Numbered from the stretch's first letter, positions 1 through 7,933 are shown. The stretch is 36,811 bases of DNA from an uncultured Sutterella sp. (GCA_900546995.1 URFF01000009.1:1-36811), one strand, 5' to 3'. Program-made: numbers and translations. The notes: generated from the sequence alone by a model not told the origin.

Positions 1-175
1 GCCTCGGATTTTAAATGCCATCCGTACACACGTGAAGGAACACTTCAATATTGATCACGTTTCTTTGCAGCCCGAATGGAATCAGGGGGGCGCTGCCGCG
101 GGTAAAGGCCGTGGATGCACCGGAACATGTACTTGTACAACGGATCCGCAAGATAGCGATAAGACGAAACCTTAA
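1..175 (+). CDS. 3' end of a cation diffusion facilitator (CDF/CzcD-like) transporter, partial
   Basis: An open frame enters from the left edge (first full codon at base 2) and stops at TAA 173-175, giving about 57 residues. The visible part reads ...RILNAIRTHVKEHFNIDHVSLQPEW..., which resembles the cytoplasmic C-terminal domain of CDF metal/proton antiporters (the helix before the last strand, then 'HVTLQxE'). CDF proteins export Zn, Co, Cd or similar ions across the inner membrane. It ends in a Gly/Cys-rich tail containing GCTGTCTCT, a plausible extra metal-binding segment. The transmembrane part lies outside the window, so the family call rests on this short C-terminus. A terminator hairpin follows directly. 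Confidence 0.5.
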   Translation, partial: PRILNAIRTHVKEHFNIDHVSLQPEWNQGGAAAGKGRGCTGTCTCTTDPQDSDKTKP

Positions 176-180
176 AGAAA

Positions 181-207
181 AATCCCCGCAATCGGGGATT
201 TTCCTTT
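181..207. terminator. Bidirectional rho-independent terminator
   Basis: AATCCCCG (181-188), a CAAT loop, then CGGGGATT (193-200) with T-rich sequence on both sides. It separates the CDF gene (plus) from the small membrane protein gene (minus) and can serve both. Confidence 0.75.
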
Positions 208-222
208 AGATGCAGATCTAAA

Positions 223-507
223 CTACTTTGAATGACTTTCCTCTTGGCGCTTTGTGAGCATTTTTTGCAATAGTTCATTTTCAATGCGCAAGCGGGTAAT
301 TTCCGTCTCTAACTCGGCAATTTTCTTTTCGTGTACCGGATCCGTTTCCCATTGTTGAGTCGGGATGTTGGGCTCAGTCTGCGACTCTTTTTTTCGAATG
401 AGAAAATACCAAATCGCGACACCCACTATCAAAAGCAGCAAAAGATTCGGAATACCGGGAAAGACGGCCGGGCCCAAAAAATGAGGACCGAAAGCATGAT
501 GCAACAT
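223..507 (-). CDS. Small membrane-anchored coiled-coil protein, unknown function
   Basis: 94 aa. I do not recognise a named family. A hydrophobic segment at about residues 20-38 (NLLLLLIVGVAIWYFLIRKK) is followed by a polar linker and a heptad-like, charged C-terminus (about residues 60-90, with IAELETEITRLRIENELLQ), so a membrane-anchored coiled coil is expected. The N-terminus is His/Gly/Pro-rich. The layout loosely recalls PspB, but the order of charges and the Pro-rich start differ, so that name is not given. The start is supported by a near-perfect Shine-Dalgarno AGGAGG about 6 nt upstream of the ATG. The bidirectional hairpin at 181-207 ends the transcript. Confidence 0.7.
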   Translation of the reverse strand: MLHHAFGPHFLGPAVFPGIPNLLLLLIVGVAIWYFLIRKKESQTEPNIPTQQWETDPVHEKKIAELETEITRLRIENELLQKMLTKRQEESHSK

Positions 508-544
508 GATGACATCCTCCTGATTAAAGCAATACTCTAACTAA

Positions 545-573
545 ACAGTAATGGATGTCAGCGAGTCGGTCAA
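545..573 (-). promoter_or_regulatory. Candidate sigma70 promoter of the small coiled-coil gene
   Basis: On the minus strand TTGACC (568-573) and TACTGT (545-550) are 17 bp apart, about 40 bp upstream of the start codon at 507. The -35 is strong and the -10 weak. Confidence 0.35.
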
Positions 574-601
574 CGAAGAAAGTGTTACCAAAATACACTT
601 A

Positions 602-641
602 GCAAAAAAAAGAAGTCCTCGGAAAATTTTCCAAGGACTTC
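602..641 (-). terminator. Rho-independent terminator of the DUF1846 gene
   Basis: Minus strand: AAGTCCTTGGAAAA pairs with TTTTCCGAGGACTT (one mismatch), followed by CTTTTTTTT. It lies just downstream of the stop at 668. Confidence 0.8.
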
Positions 642-667
642 GAGTGTTTGAGAGAAAGCGGTCTGTA

Positions 668-2152
668 TTACTTGTGATATAGACGCGTTGTTTCGTAGCG
701 CGGTTGGCAGCTCACATTGATACCTAATCGCTGGAGCATCCGTTCATCTTCTTCGCTGATGATCACGGTGAAATGCACTTCAGAGCCGCGAAGTTTTGAA
801 AGCTGCTCTTTGGCTTTCTGTGCCGCTTCGTTATGAAGGGCGGAAATGGTGAGGGCCAAAAGCACTTCGTCGATATGCAAACGCGGATTCTTGTGCAACA
901 AGTAATCAGTCTTTAAGTGGCAGATCGGTTCAAGCACGTGCGAGGAGATGACATCAATGTCATGATCAATGCCGGCTAAAAGCTTTAAGGCGTTTAAAAG
1001 CATTGCGGATGCGCAACCCAAGGTGCTCGACGTTTTACCCGTTACGATTCGACCGTCGGGCAACATCATGGCTGCAGCCGGTGCGCCGGTTTGTTCAGCT
1101 TTTTGTAAGGCGACGGCAACGGCCGGGAAAATATCGGGCGTTGTCTCGGCTTGATTCATGATGATCTTGAGGTGGTTGATTTCCTGCTCGTTATCGGCGC
1201 CACGCATGTGTTTGACGCCGGCAGCATAGTAGCGGCGAAGAATTTCCATGCGAGAGGCCTGGCGGCAAACCGCATCATCAATGATGCAATTACCAGCCAT
1301 ATTAACGCCCATATCCGTTGGTGACTTATAAGGGGAGGTACCTTGGATACGCTCAAAAATGGCATTTAACACCGGGAAAATTTCAATGTCGCGGTTGTAG
1401 TTAACGGCTGTTTCCCCATAAGCTTCCAAGTGGAAGGGGTCAATCATGTTGACGTCATTTAAATCAGCCGTTGCCGCTTCGTAGGCAAGGTTTACCGGGT
1501 GCTTGAGCGGTAAATTCCAAATCGGGAACGTTTCGAATTTGGCGTAGCCAGCCGTGATACCGTGTTTGTGATCGTGATAGAGCTGGCTTAAGCACGTGGC
1601 CATCTTTCCGCTTCCCGGACCCGGAGCGGTGACAACGATCAAAGAGCGTGTCGTTTCAATGTATTCATTTTGGCCGAGCCCTTCTTCGCTCACAATGAAA
1701 TCGACATCAGAGGGATAGCCCGCAATGGGGTAGTGGCGATAGTGCGGTACGCCCAGGGTTTCCAAACGCTGCAAGAAAGCTTGTGCGGCCTTTTGACCGG
1801 TGTACTGCGTCAAAACAACGCTACCGACATAAAGTCCCATTTCACGGAAGGCATCGATTAAACGCAAAACGTCTTCGTCGTAAGTAATACCCAGATCGCC
1901 GCGAACTTTGCTTGATTCGATGTCGGCCGCATTGATGGTGATCACGATTTCGACGTCATCTTTTAGTTGCTGCAGCATGCGGATTTTGCTGTCAGGTTTA
2001 AAGCCGGGAAGAACACGCGAGGCATGAAAGTCATCGAAAAGCTTTCCACCGAATTCCAGGTAAAGCTTGCCCCCGAATTGGGCGATTCGACGACGAATCT
2101 GCTCAGATTGCGTCTTCAGATACATCTCGTTATCAAAACCAATCGCCTTCAT
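668..2152 (-). CDS. UPF0371/DUF1846 family protein
   Basis: 494 aa, the usual full length of this family. The N-terminus MKAIGFDNEMYLKTQSEQIRRR and the region around GGKLYLEFGGKLFDDFHASRVLPGF are characteristic of DUF1846 (UPF0371), whose biochemical function is, to my knowledge, not established. A P-loop-like segment APGPGSGKM (about 177-184) suggests binding of a nucleotide or another phosphate; this is inference. The start codon is preceded by GAAAGGGA at good spacing, and a strong terminator follows at 602-641, so the gene appears monocistronic. I know the family mainly from Firmicutes and Actinobacteria, so its presence in a betaproteobacterium hints at old horizontal transfer, although codon use does not look out of place by eye. 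Confidence 0.9.
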   Translation of the reverse strand: MKAIGFDNEMYLKTQSEQIRRRIAQFGGKLYLEFGGKLFDDFHASRVLPGFKPDSKIRMLQQLKDDVEIVITINAADIESSKVRGDLGITYDEDVLRLIDAFREMGLYVGSVVLTQYTGQKAAQAFLQRLETLGVPHYRHYPIAGYPSDVDFIVSEEGLGQNEYIETTRSLIVVTAPGPGSGKMATCLSQLYHDHKHGITAGYAKFETFPIWNLPLKHPVNLAYEAATADLNDVNMIDPFHLEAYGETAVNYNRDIEIFPVLNAIFERIQGTSPYKSPTDMGVNMAGNCIIDDAVCRQASRMEILRRYYAAGVKHMRGADNEQEINHLKIIMNQAETTPDIFPAVAVALQKAEQTGAPAAAMMLPDGRIVTGKTSSTLGCASAMLLNALKLLAGIDHDIDVISSHVLEPICHLKTDYLLHKNPRLHIDEVLLALTISALHNEAAQKAKEQLSKLRGSEVHFTVIISEEDERMLQRLGINVSCQPRYETTRLYHK

Positions 2153-2270
2153 TTTCCATCCCTTTCATTTCGAAAAAATATCAACCCGCCAGTATAGCTA
2201 AAGCTAGACGAGGATAGAAATAAAAGAGGGTATTTTTTTGTGGAAGATACAATTTTTTCAGTAGTCTCTA

Positions 2271-2354
2271 TTTATTTTATAAAATGATGCAATAGACCAT
2301 CTTTTTATTTATAATTTGATGCGTGAATGCATCATTTTATTTATAATTTGATGC
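2271..2354 (+). repeat. Three direct repeats phased at 32 bp, plus one inverted copy, upstream of the DUF4143 ATPase
   Basis: The 12-mer ATAAWWTGATGC occurs at 2279-2290, 2311-2322 and 2343-2354 (starts exactly 32 bp apart) and inverted as GCATCATTTTAT at 2329-2340. The last two copies extend to a 25-bp repeat (2298-2322 and 2330-2354, one mismatch) bounded by CATC and GATGC. Each direct copy carries TATAAA or TATAAT (2278, 2310, 2342), so the unit combines a -10-like element with a possible operator dyad GCATCA...TGATGC. The array ends 23 bp before the start codon of the ATPase. It probably controls that gene. Confidence 0.7.
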
Positions 2355-2377
2355 AAATGGGAATATCGGAGTGTTAA

Positions 2378-3715
2378 ATGCGACGTTTAGCCAGCCAAAA
2401 ACTCTATGAATGGAAAGATTCTCCTTACAGGAAACCTTTGTTGCTGCGAGGAGTTCGACAGGTTGGAAAAACTTGGTTAATGTTGGATTTCGCAAAAAGC
2501 GCTTTTCCTGATCGATTCACGTACATTAACTTCGATAGTGATCCTCAATACGGTTCCGTTTTCAGAGAATCAAGAGATCCGGATGTCATCCTTAAAACAT
2601 TAGCCTTTAGTCTGGGGCATGTGATTCAGACAGGTGACCTTATTATTTTGGACGAAATTCAGGTCTGTCCCGAAGCGATCCACGCTTTGAAATATTTCAA
2701 AGAAAAACGTCCGGATATTTATGTCATGGCTGCAGGCTCTTTATTGGGCTTGGCACTAGCTCACCCGCAATCCTATCCAGTCGGGAAGGTAGAGTTTCTG
2801 GATATCGAACCCATGAACTTTAAAGAGTTCTTGTTGGCAAGACCGGAAACAAGTGGTTTAGGTGCTTTTCTTCAAGAATGGGATCGTATTGAGCCCATAC
2901 CTGAGCTTCTTTTTAATTCAATGCTTGAAGCGTTGAAACAATACGAGATCATTGGTGGCATGCCGGAAGTGGTGGGTGCGTGGTGCCTGAACTCGGATAT
3001 AACTGCCTCTCGAAAAATTCAGGCAGATATTATCGACACGTACATTGAGGACATTCGGTCGCATGCTCCTAATTTTGAGGCTCCGAAAATTTTAAAAATT
3101 TGGCAAAGTTTGCCGCAGATTCTTTCTAGAGAACAAAAGCGTTTCCAGTACTCTTTGGTTGAGCCGCGTTCCAATGCTCGAAAATACGGGGATGCTTTAC
3201 AGTGGCTAATTGATGCAAGACTTATTCGAGCTGTTCACCGTATAAAGGGCTTCGGTGTGCCTCTTTCTGCATATGAAGAATCGTCAGCGTTTAAGCTTTA
3301 TCTGGTTGATGTTGGTCTATTAACGAGGGCCTGCCAAGTCAATCCCAGTATTATCTTAAGCGGTTCGGACATCTTTAAAGAGCACAAGGGGGCTTTAAGC
3401 GAAAACTTTGTTTTGCAAAGTTTAGCTGGGCAATTTGAATCGAAGCCTTCGTATTGGTCGATGATCAATCCTTCTTATGAGGTCGATTTTTTAGTGGAAA
3501 GTCTGGGTACTGTCATTCCTATCGAGGTCAAAGCCTCAACCAATGTGACCTCTAAAAGTTTGGCAAAGTTCAAATCCATGCATGAAAAAGATTTACCGCT
3601 ACGGGTTCGATTTTCACTTAATAACCTCAACTTAGACGGTGATCTTTTAAATATTCCGCTATTCATGGCTGATGAAGCGAGTCGCTTAATTTCATTAGCA
3701 TTGACTGCTGTGTAG
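2378..3715 (+). CDS. AAA_14 / DUF4143 ATP-binding protein
   Basis: 445 aa, typical for the family. The N-terminal AAA+ module has Walker A GVRQVGKT (about 25-32), Walker B LIILDE (about 88-93) and a sensor-like AAGSLLG (about 118-124). The C-terminal DUF4143 region contains SENFVLQSL and then EVDFLV...PIEVKAS, a pattern like a PD-(D/E)xK nuclease fold (D and ExK present). These proteins are common in gut bacteria, often stand alone, and have no settled function; a link to mobile elements or toxin-antitoxin-like behaviour has been suggested, but this gene shows no partner. The ATG is preceded by CGGAG with 6 nt spacing. It lies between the DUF1846 gene and kdsA, where pyrG is common in Burkholderiales, so it may have been inserted there. 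No terminator is visible downstream. Confidence 0.88.
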   Translation: MRRLASQKLYEWKDSPYRKPLLLRGVRQVGKTWLMLDFAKSAFPDRFTYINFDSDPQYGSVFRESRDPDVILKTLAFSLGHVIQTGDLIILDEIQVCPEAIHALKYFKEKRPDIYVMAAGSLLGLALAHPQSYPVGKVEFLDIEPMNFKEFLLARPETSGLGAFLQEWDRIEPIPELLFNSMLEALKQYEIIGGMPEVVGAWCLNSDITASRKIQADIIDTYIEDIRSHAPNFEAPKILKIWQSLPQILSREQKRFQYSLVEPRSNARKYGDALQWLIDARLIRAVHRIKGFGVPLSAYEESSAFKLYLVDVGLLTRACQVNPSIILSGSDIFKEHKGALSENFVLQSLAGQFESKPSYWSMINPSYEVDFLVESLGTVIPIEVKASTNVTSKSLAKFKSMHEKDLPLRVRFSLNNLNLDGDLLNIPLFMADEASRLISLALTAV

Positions 3716-3735
3716 AAAGTGCGGTGCTTTAGCCT

Positions 3736-3765
3736 TTGTACGCAGGCAATGTATTATGCTATGTT
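3736..3765 (+). promoter_or_regulatory. Candidate kdsA promoter
   Basis: TTGTAC (3736-3741) and TATGTT (3760-3765) with an 18-bp spacer. The 162-bp gap between the ATPase stop and the kdsA ATG otherwise holds no gene. Confidence 0.3.
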
Positions 3766-3877
3766 TTGAGTGACTAAACACGTGAGGCGGCACCAGATGT
3801 GTTCTGTGTGACAGTCTATTGTGAGCTCGCCTGACAGACTGAGATTTTTTGTATCTTATTTTGGGGAATCAAATATT

Positions 3878-4729
3878 ATGAAGCTTTGCGGTTTTGAAGT
3901 CGGGCTGGATAAGCCGTTATTTCTGATGGCCGGTCCCTGCGTCATTGAAAGCGAAGAAATGGTGATGACCATTGCCCGCGAGATGAAGGGAATCTGCGCG
4001 GACTTAGGGATTCCTTATATCTTTAAGGCGAGTTACGATAAAGCGAATCGAACCTCGGGTAAAAGCTATCGGGGACCGGGTATTGAAAAAGGCCTGAAAA
4101 TTTTGGCCCGGGTGCGTGACGAAGTGGGTGTGCCGGTTGTCACCGATGTGCATACCGCGGAGGACGTGCCGTTAGTGGCCCGCTATGTCGATGTTCTTCA
4201 AACTCCGGCCTTTCTTTGCCGACAGACAGACTTTATTCGAGCCTGTGCGCAGTCGGGCAAACCCGTCAACATTAAAAAGGGACAATTTCTTGCCCCGCAC
4301 GACATGGTTAACGTGATCGCTAAGGCGCGGGAAGCCGCGAAAGAAGCCGGGTTAAACGAAGACGCCTTCATGGCCTGCGAGCGAGGCGTGAGTTTCGGTT
4401 ACGGCAATTTGGTGAGCGATATGCGTAGTCTTGCCATCATGCGGGAAAGTCATGTGCCTGTTGTGTTTGATGCCACGCATTCGGTTCAGTTGCCGGGTGG
4501 AAATGGCACGAGTTCGGGTGGCAATCGCAGCTTTGTTCCCGTGCTTTCGAGAGCTGCGGTGGCTGTCGGCATTTCAGGCCTCTTCATGGAAACCCATCCC
4601 GATCCTGAACACGCGTTAAGTGACGGACCGAATTCCGTGCCGTTATCGCGTATGCATGAGCTCTTGGAAAGTTTGGTGGCCATTGACCGGGTCGTTAAAG
4701 CCCGGCCCTTCTTAGAGAACAATTTTTAG
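3878..4729 (+). CDS. kdsA: 3-deoxy-8-phosphooctulonate synthase
   Basis: 283 aa from the ATG at 3878. It condenses phosphoenolpyruvate with arabinose-5-phosphate to Kdo-8-phosphate in the cytoplasm, the committed step to the Kdo of lipopolysaccharide. Family motifs are clear: AGPCVIES, KASYDKANRTS, TDVHT, QTPAFLCRQTD, NIKKGQFLAP, CERGVSFGYGNLV and FDATHSVQLPGG. Cys21 in AGPCVIES occupies the position of the metal ligand of the metal-dependent class (Asn in the E. coli metal-free enzyme), so this is predicted to be a class II enzyme. An upstream GTG at 3821 keeps the frame open, but those 19 residues are not family-like, and GGGGAA upstream of 3878 supports the shorter start. kdsA-eno-ftsB is a standard Burkholderiales order. 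Confidence 0.95.
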   Translation: MKLCGFEVGLDKPLFLMAGPCVIESEEMVMTIAREMKGICADLGIPYIFKASYDKANRTSGKSYRGPGIEKGLKILARVRDEVGVPVVTDVHTAEDVPLVARYVDVLQTPAFLCRQTDFIRACAQSGKPVNIKKGQFLAPHDMVNVIAKAREAAKEAGLNEDAFMACERGVSFGYGNLVSDMRSLAIMRESHVPVVFDATHSVQLPGGNGTSSGGNRSFVPVLSRAAVAVGISGLFMETHPDPEHALSDGPNSVPLSRMHELLESLVAIDRVVKARPFLENNF

Positions 4730-4737
4730 CTAAAATG

Positions 4738-4779
4738 ACGGGCAAGTGCGGGTTAGAGGACTTGCCCGTTGACGTTTTT
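4738..4779 (+). terminator. Hairpin between kdsA and eno (terminator or attenuator)
   Basis: ACGGGCAAGT (4738-4747) pairs perfectly with ACTTGCCCGT (4760-4769). A TTTTT run follows after four bases. The short gap before the T run makes partial termination likely. Confidence 0.55.
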
Positions 4780-4799
4780 GTCTCAGTCGGTCGTACAAA
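4769..4799 (+). promoter_or_regulatory. Candidate eno promoter overlapping the hairpin
   Basis: TTGACG (4769-4774) and TACAAA (4794-4799) with a 19-bp spacer. The -35 begins on the last base of the hairpin. The spacer is long, so support is modest. Confidence 0.3.
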
Positions 4800-4837
4800 A
4801 CGTGCGCACCGCAAATCTTTTTATTAGGAAATCGACT

Positions 4838-6130
4838 ATGCCTACGATCAATGCTATTGTGGCTCGTGAAATTTTGGATAGCCGCGGCAATCCCACGGTG
4901 GAATGTGATGTGTATCTCGATAGCGGTGTGTTCGGCCGTGCGGCTGTTCCGTCCGGTGCTTCCACCGGTGTTCGTGAAGCGCTGGAATTGCGCGACAAGG
5001 ACGCTCGCTACAATGGCAAGGGCGTTTTGAAAGCCGTGGAAAACATCCACACGAAGATTCAACCGGCATTGATCGGTTTTGATGTGACGCAACAAGCCTC
5101 GATTGACGCCCAAATGATTGAAGCCGACGGCACGGAAAATAAGAGCCAATTCGGTGCCAACGCCATTTTGGGTGTTTCCATGGCTTGCGCTCGCGCTGCC
5201 GCCAACTATGTCGGTCAGCCGCTTTATCGCTATTTGGGTGGCGCCGGCGCCGTTCAAATGCCTGTGCCGATGATGAATGTGATCAATGGCGGCGCTCACG
5301 CCAACAACAACTTGGATTTGCAAGAATTCATGATCATTCCGGTGGGCGCTCCGAGTTTTAGCGAAGCCGTGCGTTATGGTGCAGAAACCTTCCATGCTTT
5401 AAAGAAGATCATCAATGCTCGTGGTATGAGCACGGCCGTGGGTGACGAAGGGGGTTTTGCTCCCAATATCGATAGTCACGAAGAAGCGATTGAACTCATC
5501 ATTGAAGCCATTAAGGCCGCCGGTTATGTGCCGGGTAAGGATATCGCGATCGGTTTGGACTGCGCCTCAAGCGAATTCTTTGAAGACGGTCGCTATGTTC
5601 AAAAGGGCCAAGGCAAGAGCTACACGGCCGATGAATGGATCGATGTGCTTGAAGACTGGGTCGGTCGTTATCCGATTATCTCCATCGAAGACGGCATGGC
5701 CGAAGGCGATTGGGAAGGCTGGAAGAAACTCACCGATCGTTTGGGCCGCCGCGTGCAATTGGTGGGCGATGACCTCTTTGTGACTAATCCGAAGATTTTG
5801 CGTGAAGGCATCCAAAAGGGTGTGGCCAACTCCATTTTGATTAAGGTGAACCAAGTCGGTTCCTTAACGGAAACGTTGGCAGCCATTGAAATGGCTAAGC
5901 GCGCAGGTTACTCCGTGGTGGTGTCTCACCGCTCCGGCGAAACCGAAGATAGCTTCATCGCTGACTTGGCCGTGGCCGTGAACGCCGGTCAAATCAAGAC
6001 CGGTTCCATGAGCCGCAGCGACCGCATCGCCAAGTACAACCAATTGCTTCGCATTGAAGAAGAATTGGATGATCAAGCCGTTTACCCGGGTCGCGATGCC
6101 TTTTACTGCATCAAAGACTGGACGATCTAG
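4838..6130 (+). CDS. eno: Enolase (phosphopyruvate hydratase)
   Basis: 430 aa, the normal bacterial length. It interconverts 2-phosphoglycerate and phosphoenolpyruvate in glycolysis and, in many proteobacteria, is also part of the RNA degradosome. Seen in the sequence: MPTINAIVAREILDSRGNPT, SGASTG (about 39-44), VGDEGGFAP (about 201-209), the signature ILIKVNQVGSLTET and SHRSGETED with the catalytic region. The ATG at 4838 is chosen over an upstream in-frame start at 4769 because homology begins at MPTINA and TTAGGAA lies just before it. The product, phosphoenolpyruvate, is a substrate of the upstream kdsA enzyme. ftsB follows after 29 bp, probably on the same transcript. Confidence 0.98.
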   Translation: MPTINAIVAREILDSRGNPTVECDVYLDSGVFGRAAVPSGASTGVREALELRDKDARYNGKGVLKAVENIHTKIQPALIGFDVTQQASIDAQMIEADGTENKSQFGANAILGVSMACARAAANYVGQPLYRYLGGAGAVQMPVPMMNVINGGAHANNNLDLQEFMIIPVGAPSFSEAVRYGAETFHALKKIINARGMSTAVGDEGGFAPNIDSHEEAIELIIEAIKAAGYVPGKDIAIGLDCASSEFFEDGRYVQKGQGKSYTADEWIDVLEDWVGRYPIISIEDGMAEGDWEGWKKLTDRLGRRVQLVGDDLFVTNPKILREGIQKGVANSILIKVNQVGSLTETLAAIEMAKRAGYSVVVSHRSGETEDSFIADLAVAVNAGQIKTGSMSRSDRIAKYNQLLRIEEELDDQAVYPGRDAFYCIKDWTI

Positions 6131-6159
6131 TCGATAGACCGTTTTAAGAAGGCCGGAGC

Positions 6160-6582
6160 ATGCGATTAACTGCCGATCATGTCGTCAAGTTATTGGTGAT
6201 ATTGATTGCGATTTTGCTCTGGCCTTTGCTTTTCGGGCAAGGTGGGGTCTTTCGGATGATGGAGCTCACCGAGGAACTTCAAATTCTTGAAGCGGACAAT
6301 AAAGAAGCCAATGCCCGAAATCTGCGTATTGCCGCAGAAGTGGCTTCGCTTCGGGGTGGGCTCGATGCCATTGAGGAACGTGCCCGGTACGATCTTAATA
6401 TGGTGCGCCCCGGAGAGGTGCTTTTTCGTATTCAAAGACCTCAAAAAGCCATTCCCGGCAGCGCCATTCCTGCCGATATCATTAACGATCCCTTATACCG
6501 TCCCGCACCGGTGACACCACCTGAAGGTACTTCTGAGACAAAGGGTGCTGACAAAACGGAAAATTTGCCCAAGCCTCAGTAA
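6160..6582 (+). CDS. ftsB: Cell division protein FtsB (septum formation initiator family)
   Basis: 140 aa. FtsB is a bitopic membrane protein that joins FtsL and FtsQ in the divisome. The sequence shows a single transmembrane helix near residues 8-27 (VVKLLVILIAILLWPLLFG) followed by a coiled-coil stretch (about 33-70: MMELTEELQILEADNKEANARN) and the family's ERARYDLNMVRPGEVLFRI segment. The Pro-rich C-terminal tail from about residue 95 is longer than in E. coli FtsB (about 103 aa), as often in Burkholderiales. Position right after eno supports the assignment. Confidence 0.92.
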   Translation: MRLTADHVVKLLVILIAILLWPLLFGQGGVFRMMELTEELQILEADNKEANARNLRIAAEVASLRGGLDAIEERARYDLNMVRPGEVLFRIQRPQKAIPGSAIPADIINDPLYRPAPVTPPEGTSETKGADKTENLPKPQ

Positions 6583-6687
6583 TCCTCTCTAGGGAAATTT
6601 GCCCAAAACTAGGGTTTACCCGCCTGAATTCTTTTGTCCCGAGCGCTATAAACAAAAAATCAGCTCTAAAAAGAAAGGATTTCAGCT

Positions 6688-7884
6688 ATGACAGTCTCTC
6701 TTGTCGTTCATCCCGAGGATGTTCAAGACTCGGCGGCGCTTGCCGCTCAAGTTCGTCATGATATTCATGCTCATCCGGAAGTCGGTCTTTATTTACCCGA
6801 AACGCAGCAAAGAATTTTGAAGGCCTTGAAAGAAATGGGCTGCGAAGAGGTCACTGTTAACGTTGGCGGCGAAAAGGTCTCGAGCGTCGTGGCAGTGATT
6901 AAGGGTGAAAAACCGGGACGCACGATCGGTGTTCGGGCCGATATGGATGCGCTGCCGTTAAACGAGAATACTGGCGTGAGCTACAGCAGCTGCTTTGAAA
7001 AACGGATGCATGCCTGTGGGCATGACGGTCATGTGGCGACGTTACTTGGCTTGGTGCATTACCTCATGGGGCACCGAGATTTTGCCGGAACAGTTGTCGC
7101 AGTTTTCCAACCGGGTGAAGAAGGATTTGCCGGGGCTCGCTACATGATCGAGGATGGGCTCGTTGAGCGATTCGGCATTGAAGAGTTTTACGCCTTGCAT
7201 GCGGAAATCGGTTTCCCGGTCGGAAGCATTGGTTTTGTTTCCGGCTTTGCCACCGCCAATGCCGATATTTTTGAAATCACTTATGAAGGTCAGGGTGGTC
7301 ATGGGGCAAGACCTCATTTAGCCAAGGACCCTGTCGTTGCGATGGGTGAGACGATTCTTGCGTTACAGACCATCGTGTCGCGTAACGTGGAGCCCGATAA
7401 GGCCTGCGTGGTCTCAATCGGGTGCGCTCAAGCCGGTAGCCCCCAAGGCACAAGCGTCATTCCTCAAAAAGCTTACTTGTGCGGGACGACTCGTTGTTGG
7501 TTGCCTGATGTGCGTGATTTGATTGAAAAACGAATCACCGAGATCGCCCATGGGATTGCCTCCGTTTACGGTATCAAAGCCCATCCGGTTTTCACTCGAC
7601 TGTATCCAGCCATGTATAACGATCCCGAACGGGTGACAGAGGCCAAAGCGCTAGCTAAATTAGCGCTCGGGGACGATCATGTTGGTGACTTTAAACGCAC
7701 CGCGGGTGGCGAAGACTTTTCCTTCATGCTTAATGCCCGACCGGGGTGTCTTTTCCGTTTAGGAATGCGTGATGAGACGCACACTGTCGGCGTTCATAAC
7801 GATAAGTTTGACTTTAACGACAAGGCTATTGCCCCGGGTATTGCCGCTATGCTCACGATTGTTCTAAATCGCGCCGCAGCCTAA
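6688..7884 (+). CDS. M20D family amidohydrolase (hippurate hydrolase / N-acyl-amino-acid deacylase type)
   Basis: 398 aa, full length. M20D enzymes hydrolyse N-acyl or amide bonds of amino acids (hippurate, N-acetyl-amino acids, indole-3-acetyl amino acids) using a dinuclear metal centre. Motifs visible: RHDIHAHPEVG, GVRADMDALP (about 81-90), MHACGHDGH (about 107-115, with the Cys and His metal ligands), FQPGEEG (about 140-146, catalytic Glu pair) and GGEDFSFM near the C-terminus. The dimerisation domain lies in the middle, around the GGHGARPH segment. AAAGGA precedes the ATG. The exact substrate cannot be told from sequence. The gene has its own spacing from ftsB (105 bp) and a strong terminator after it. 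Confidence 0.9.
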   Translation: MTVSLVVHPEDVQDSAALAAQVRHDIHAHPEVGLYLPETQQRILKALKEMGCEEVTVNVGGEKVSSVVAVIKGEKPGRTIGVRADMDALPLNENTGVSYSSCFEKRMHACGHDGHVATLLGLVHYLMGHRDFAGTVVAVFQPGEEGFAGARYMIEDGLVERFGIEEFYALHAEIGFPVGSIGFVSGFATANADIFEITYEGQGGHGARPHLAKDPVVAMGETILALQTIVSRNVEPDKACVVSIGCAQAGSPQGTSVIPQKAYLCGTTRCWLPDVRDLIEKRITEIAHGIASVYGIKAHPVFTRLYPAMYNDPERVTEAKALAKLALGDDHVGDFKRTAGGEDFSFMLNARPGCLFRLGMRDETHTVGVHNDKFDFNDKAIAPGIAAMLTIVLNRAAA

Positions 7885-7889
7885 TTGAG

Positions 7890-7929
7890 AAAAAGGCGTG
7901 TCGGATTCTTTTTGCGACACGCCTTTTTT
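7890..7929. terminator. Strong bidirectional terminator
   Basis: AAAAAGGCGTGTCG (7890-7903) and CGACACGCCTTTTT (7915-7928) form a 14-bp perfect stem with A and T flanks. It serves both the M20 gene (plus) and the convergent hslO operon (minus). Confidence 0.92.
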
Positions 7930-7933
7930 GCGG

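Noticed and set aside
2271..2354. CRISPR array
   Set aside because: Only three short AT-rich units, no unique spacers of constant length between long repeats and no cas genes; reads as promoter/operator repeats.
3821..3877. GTG start extending KdsA by 19 residues
   Set aside because: The extra residues do not resemble the family, and the ATG at 3878 has a ribosome site and gives normal length.
4730..5395. 221-aa open frame on the minus strand across eno
   Set aside because: Entirely antisense to enolase, His/Arg/Gly-rich composition of a shadow frame, no ribosome site.
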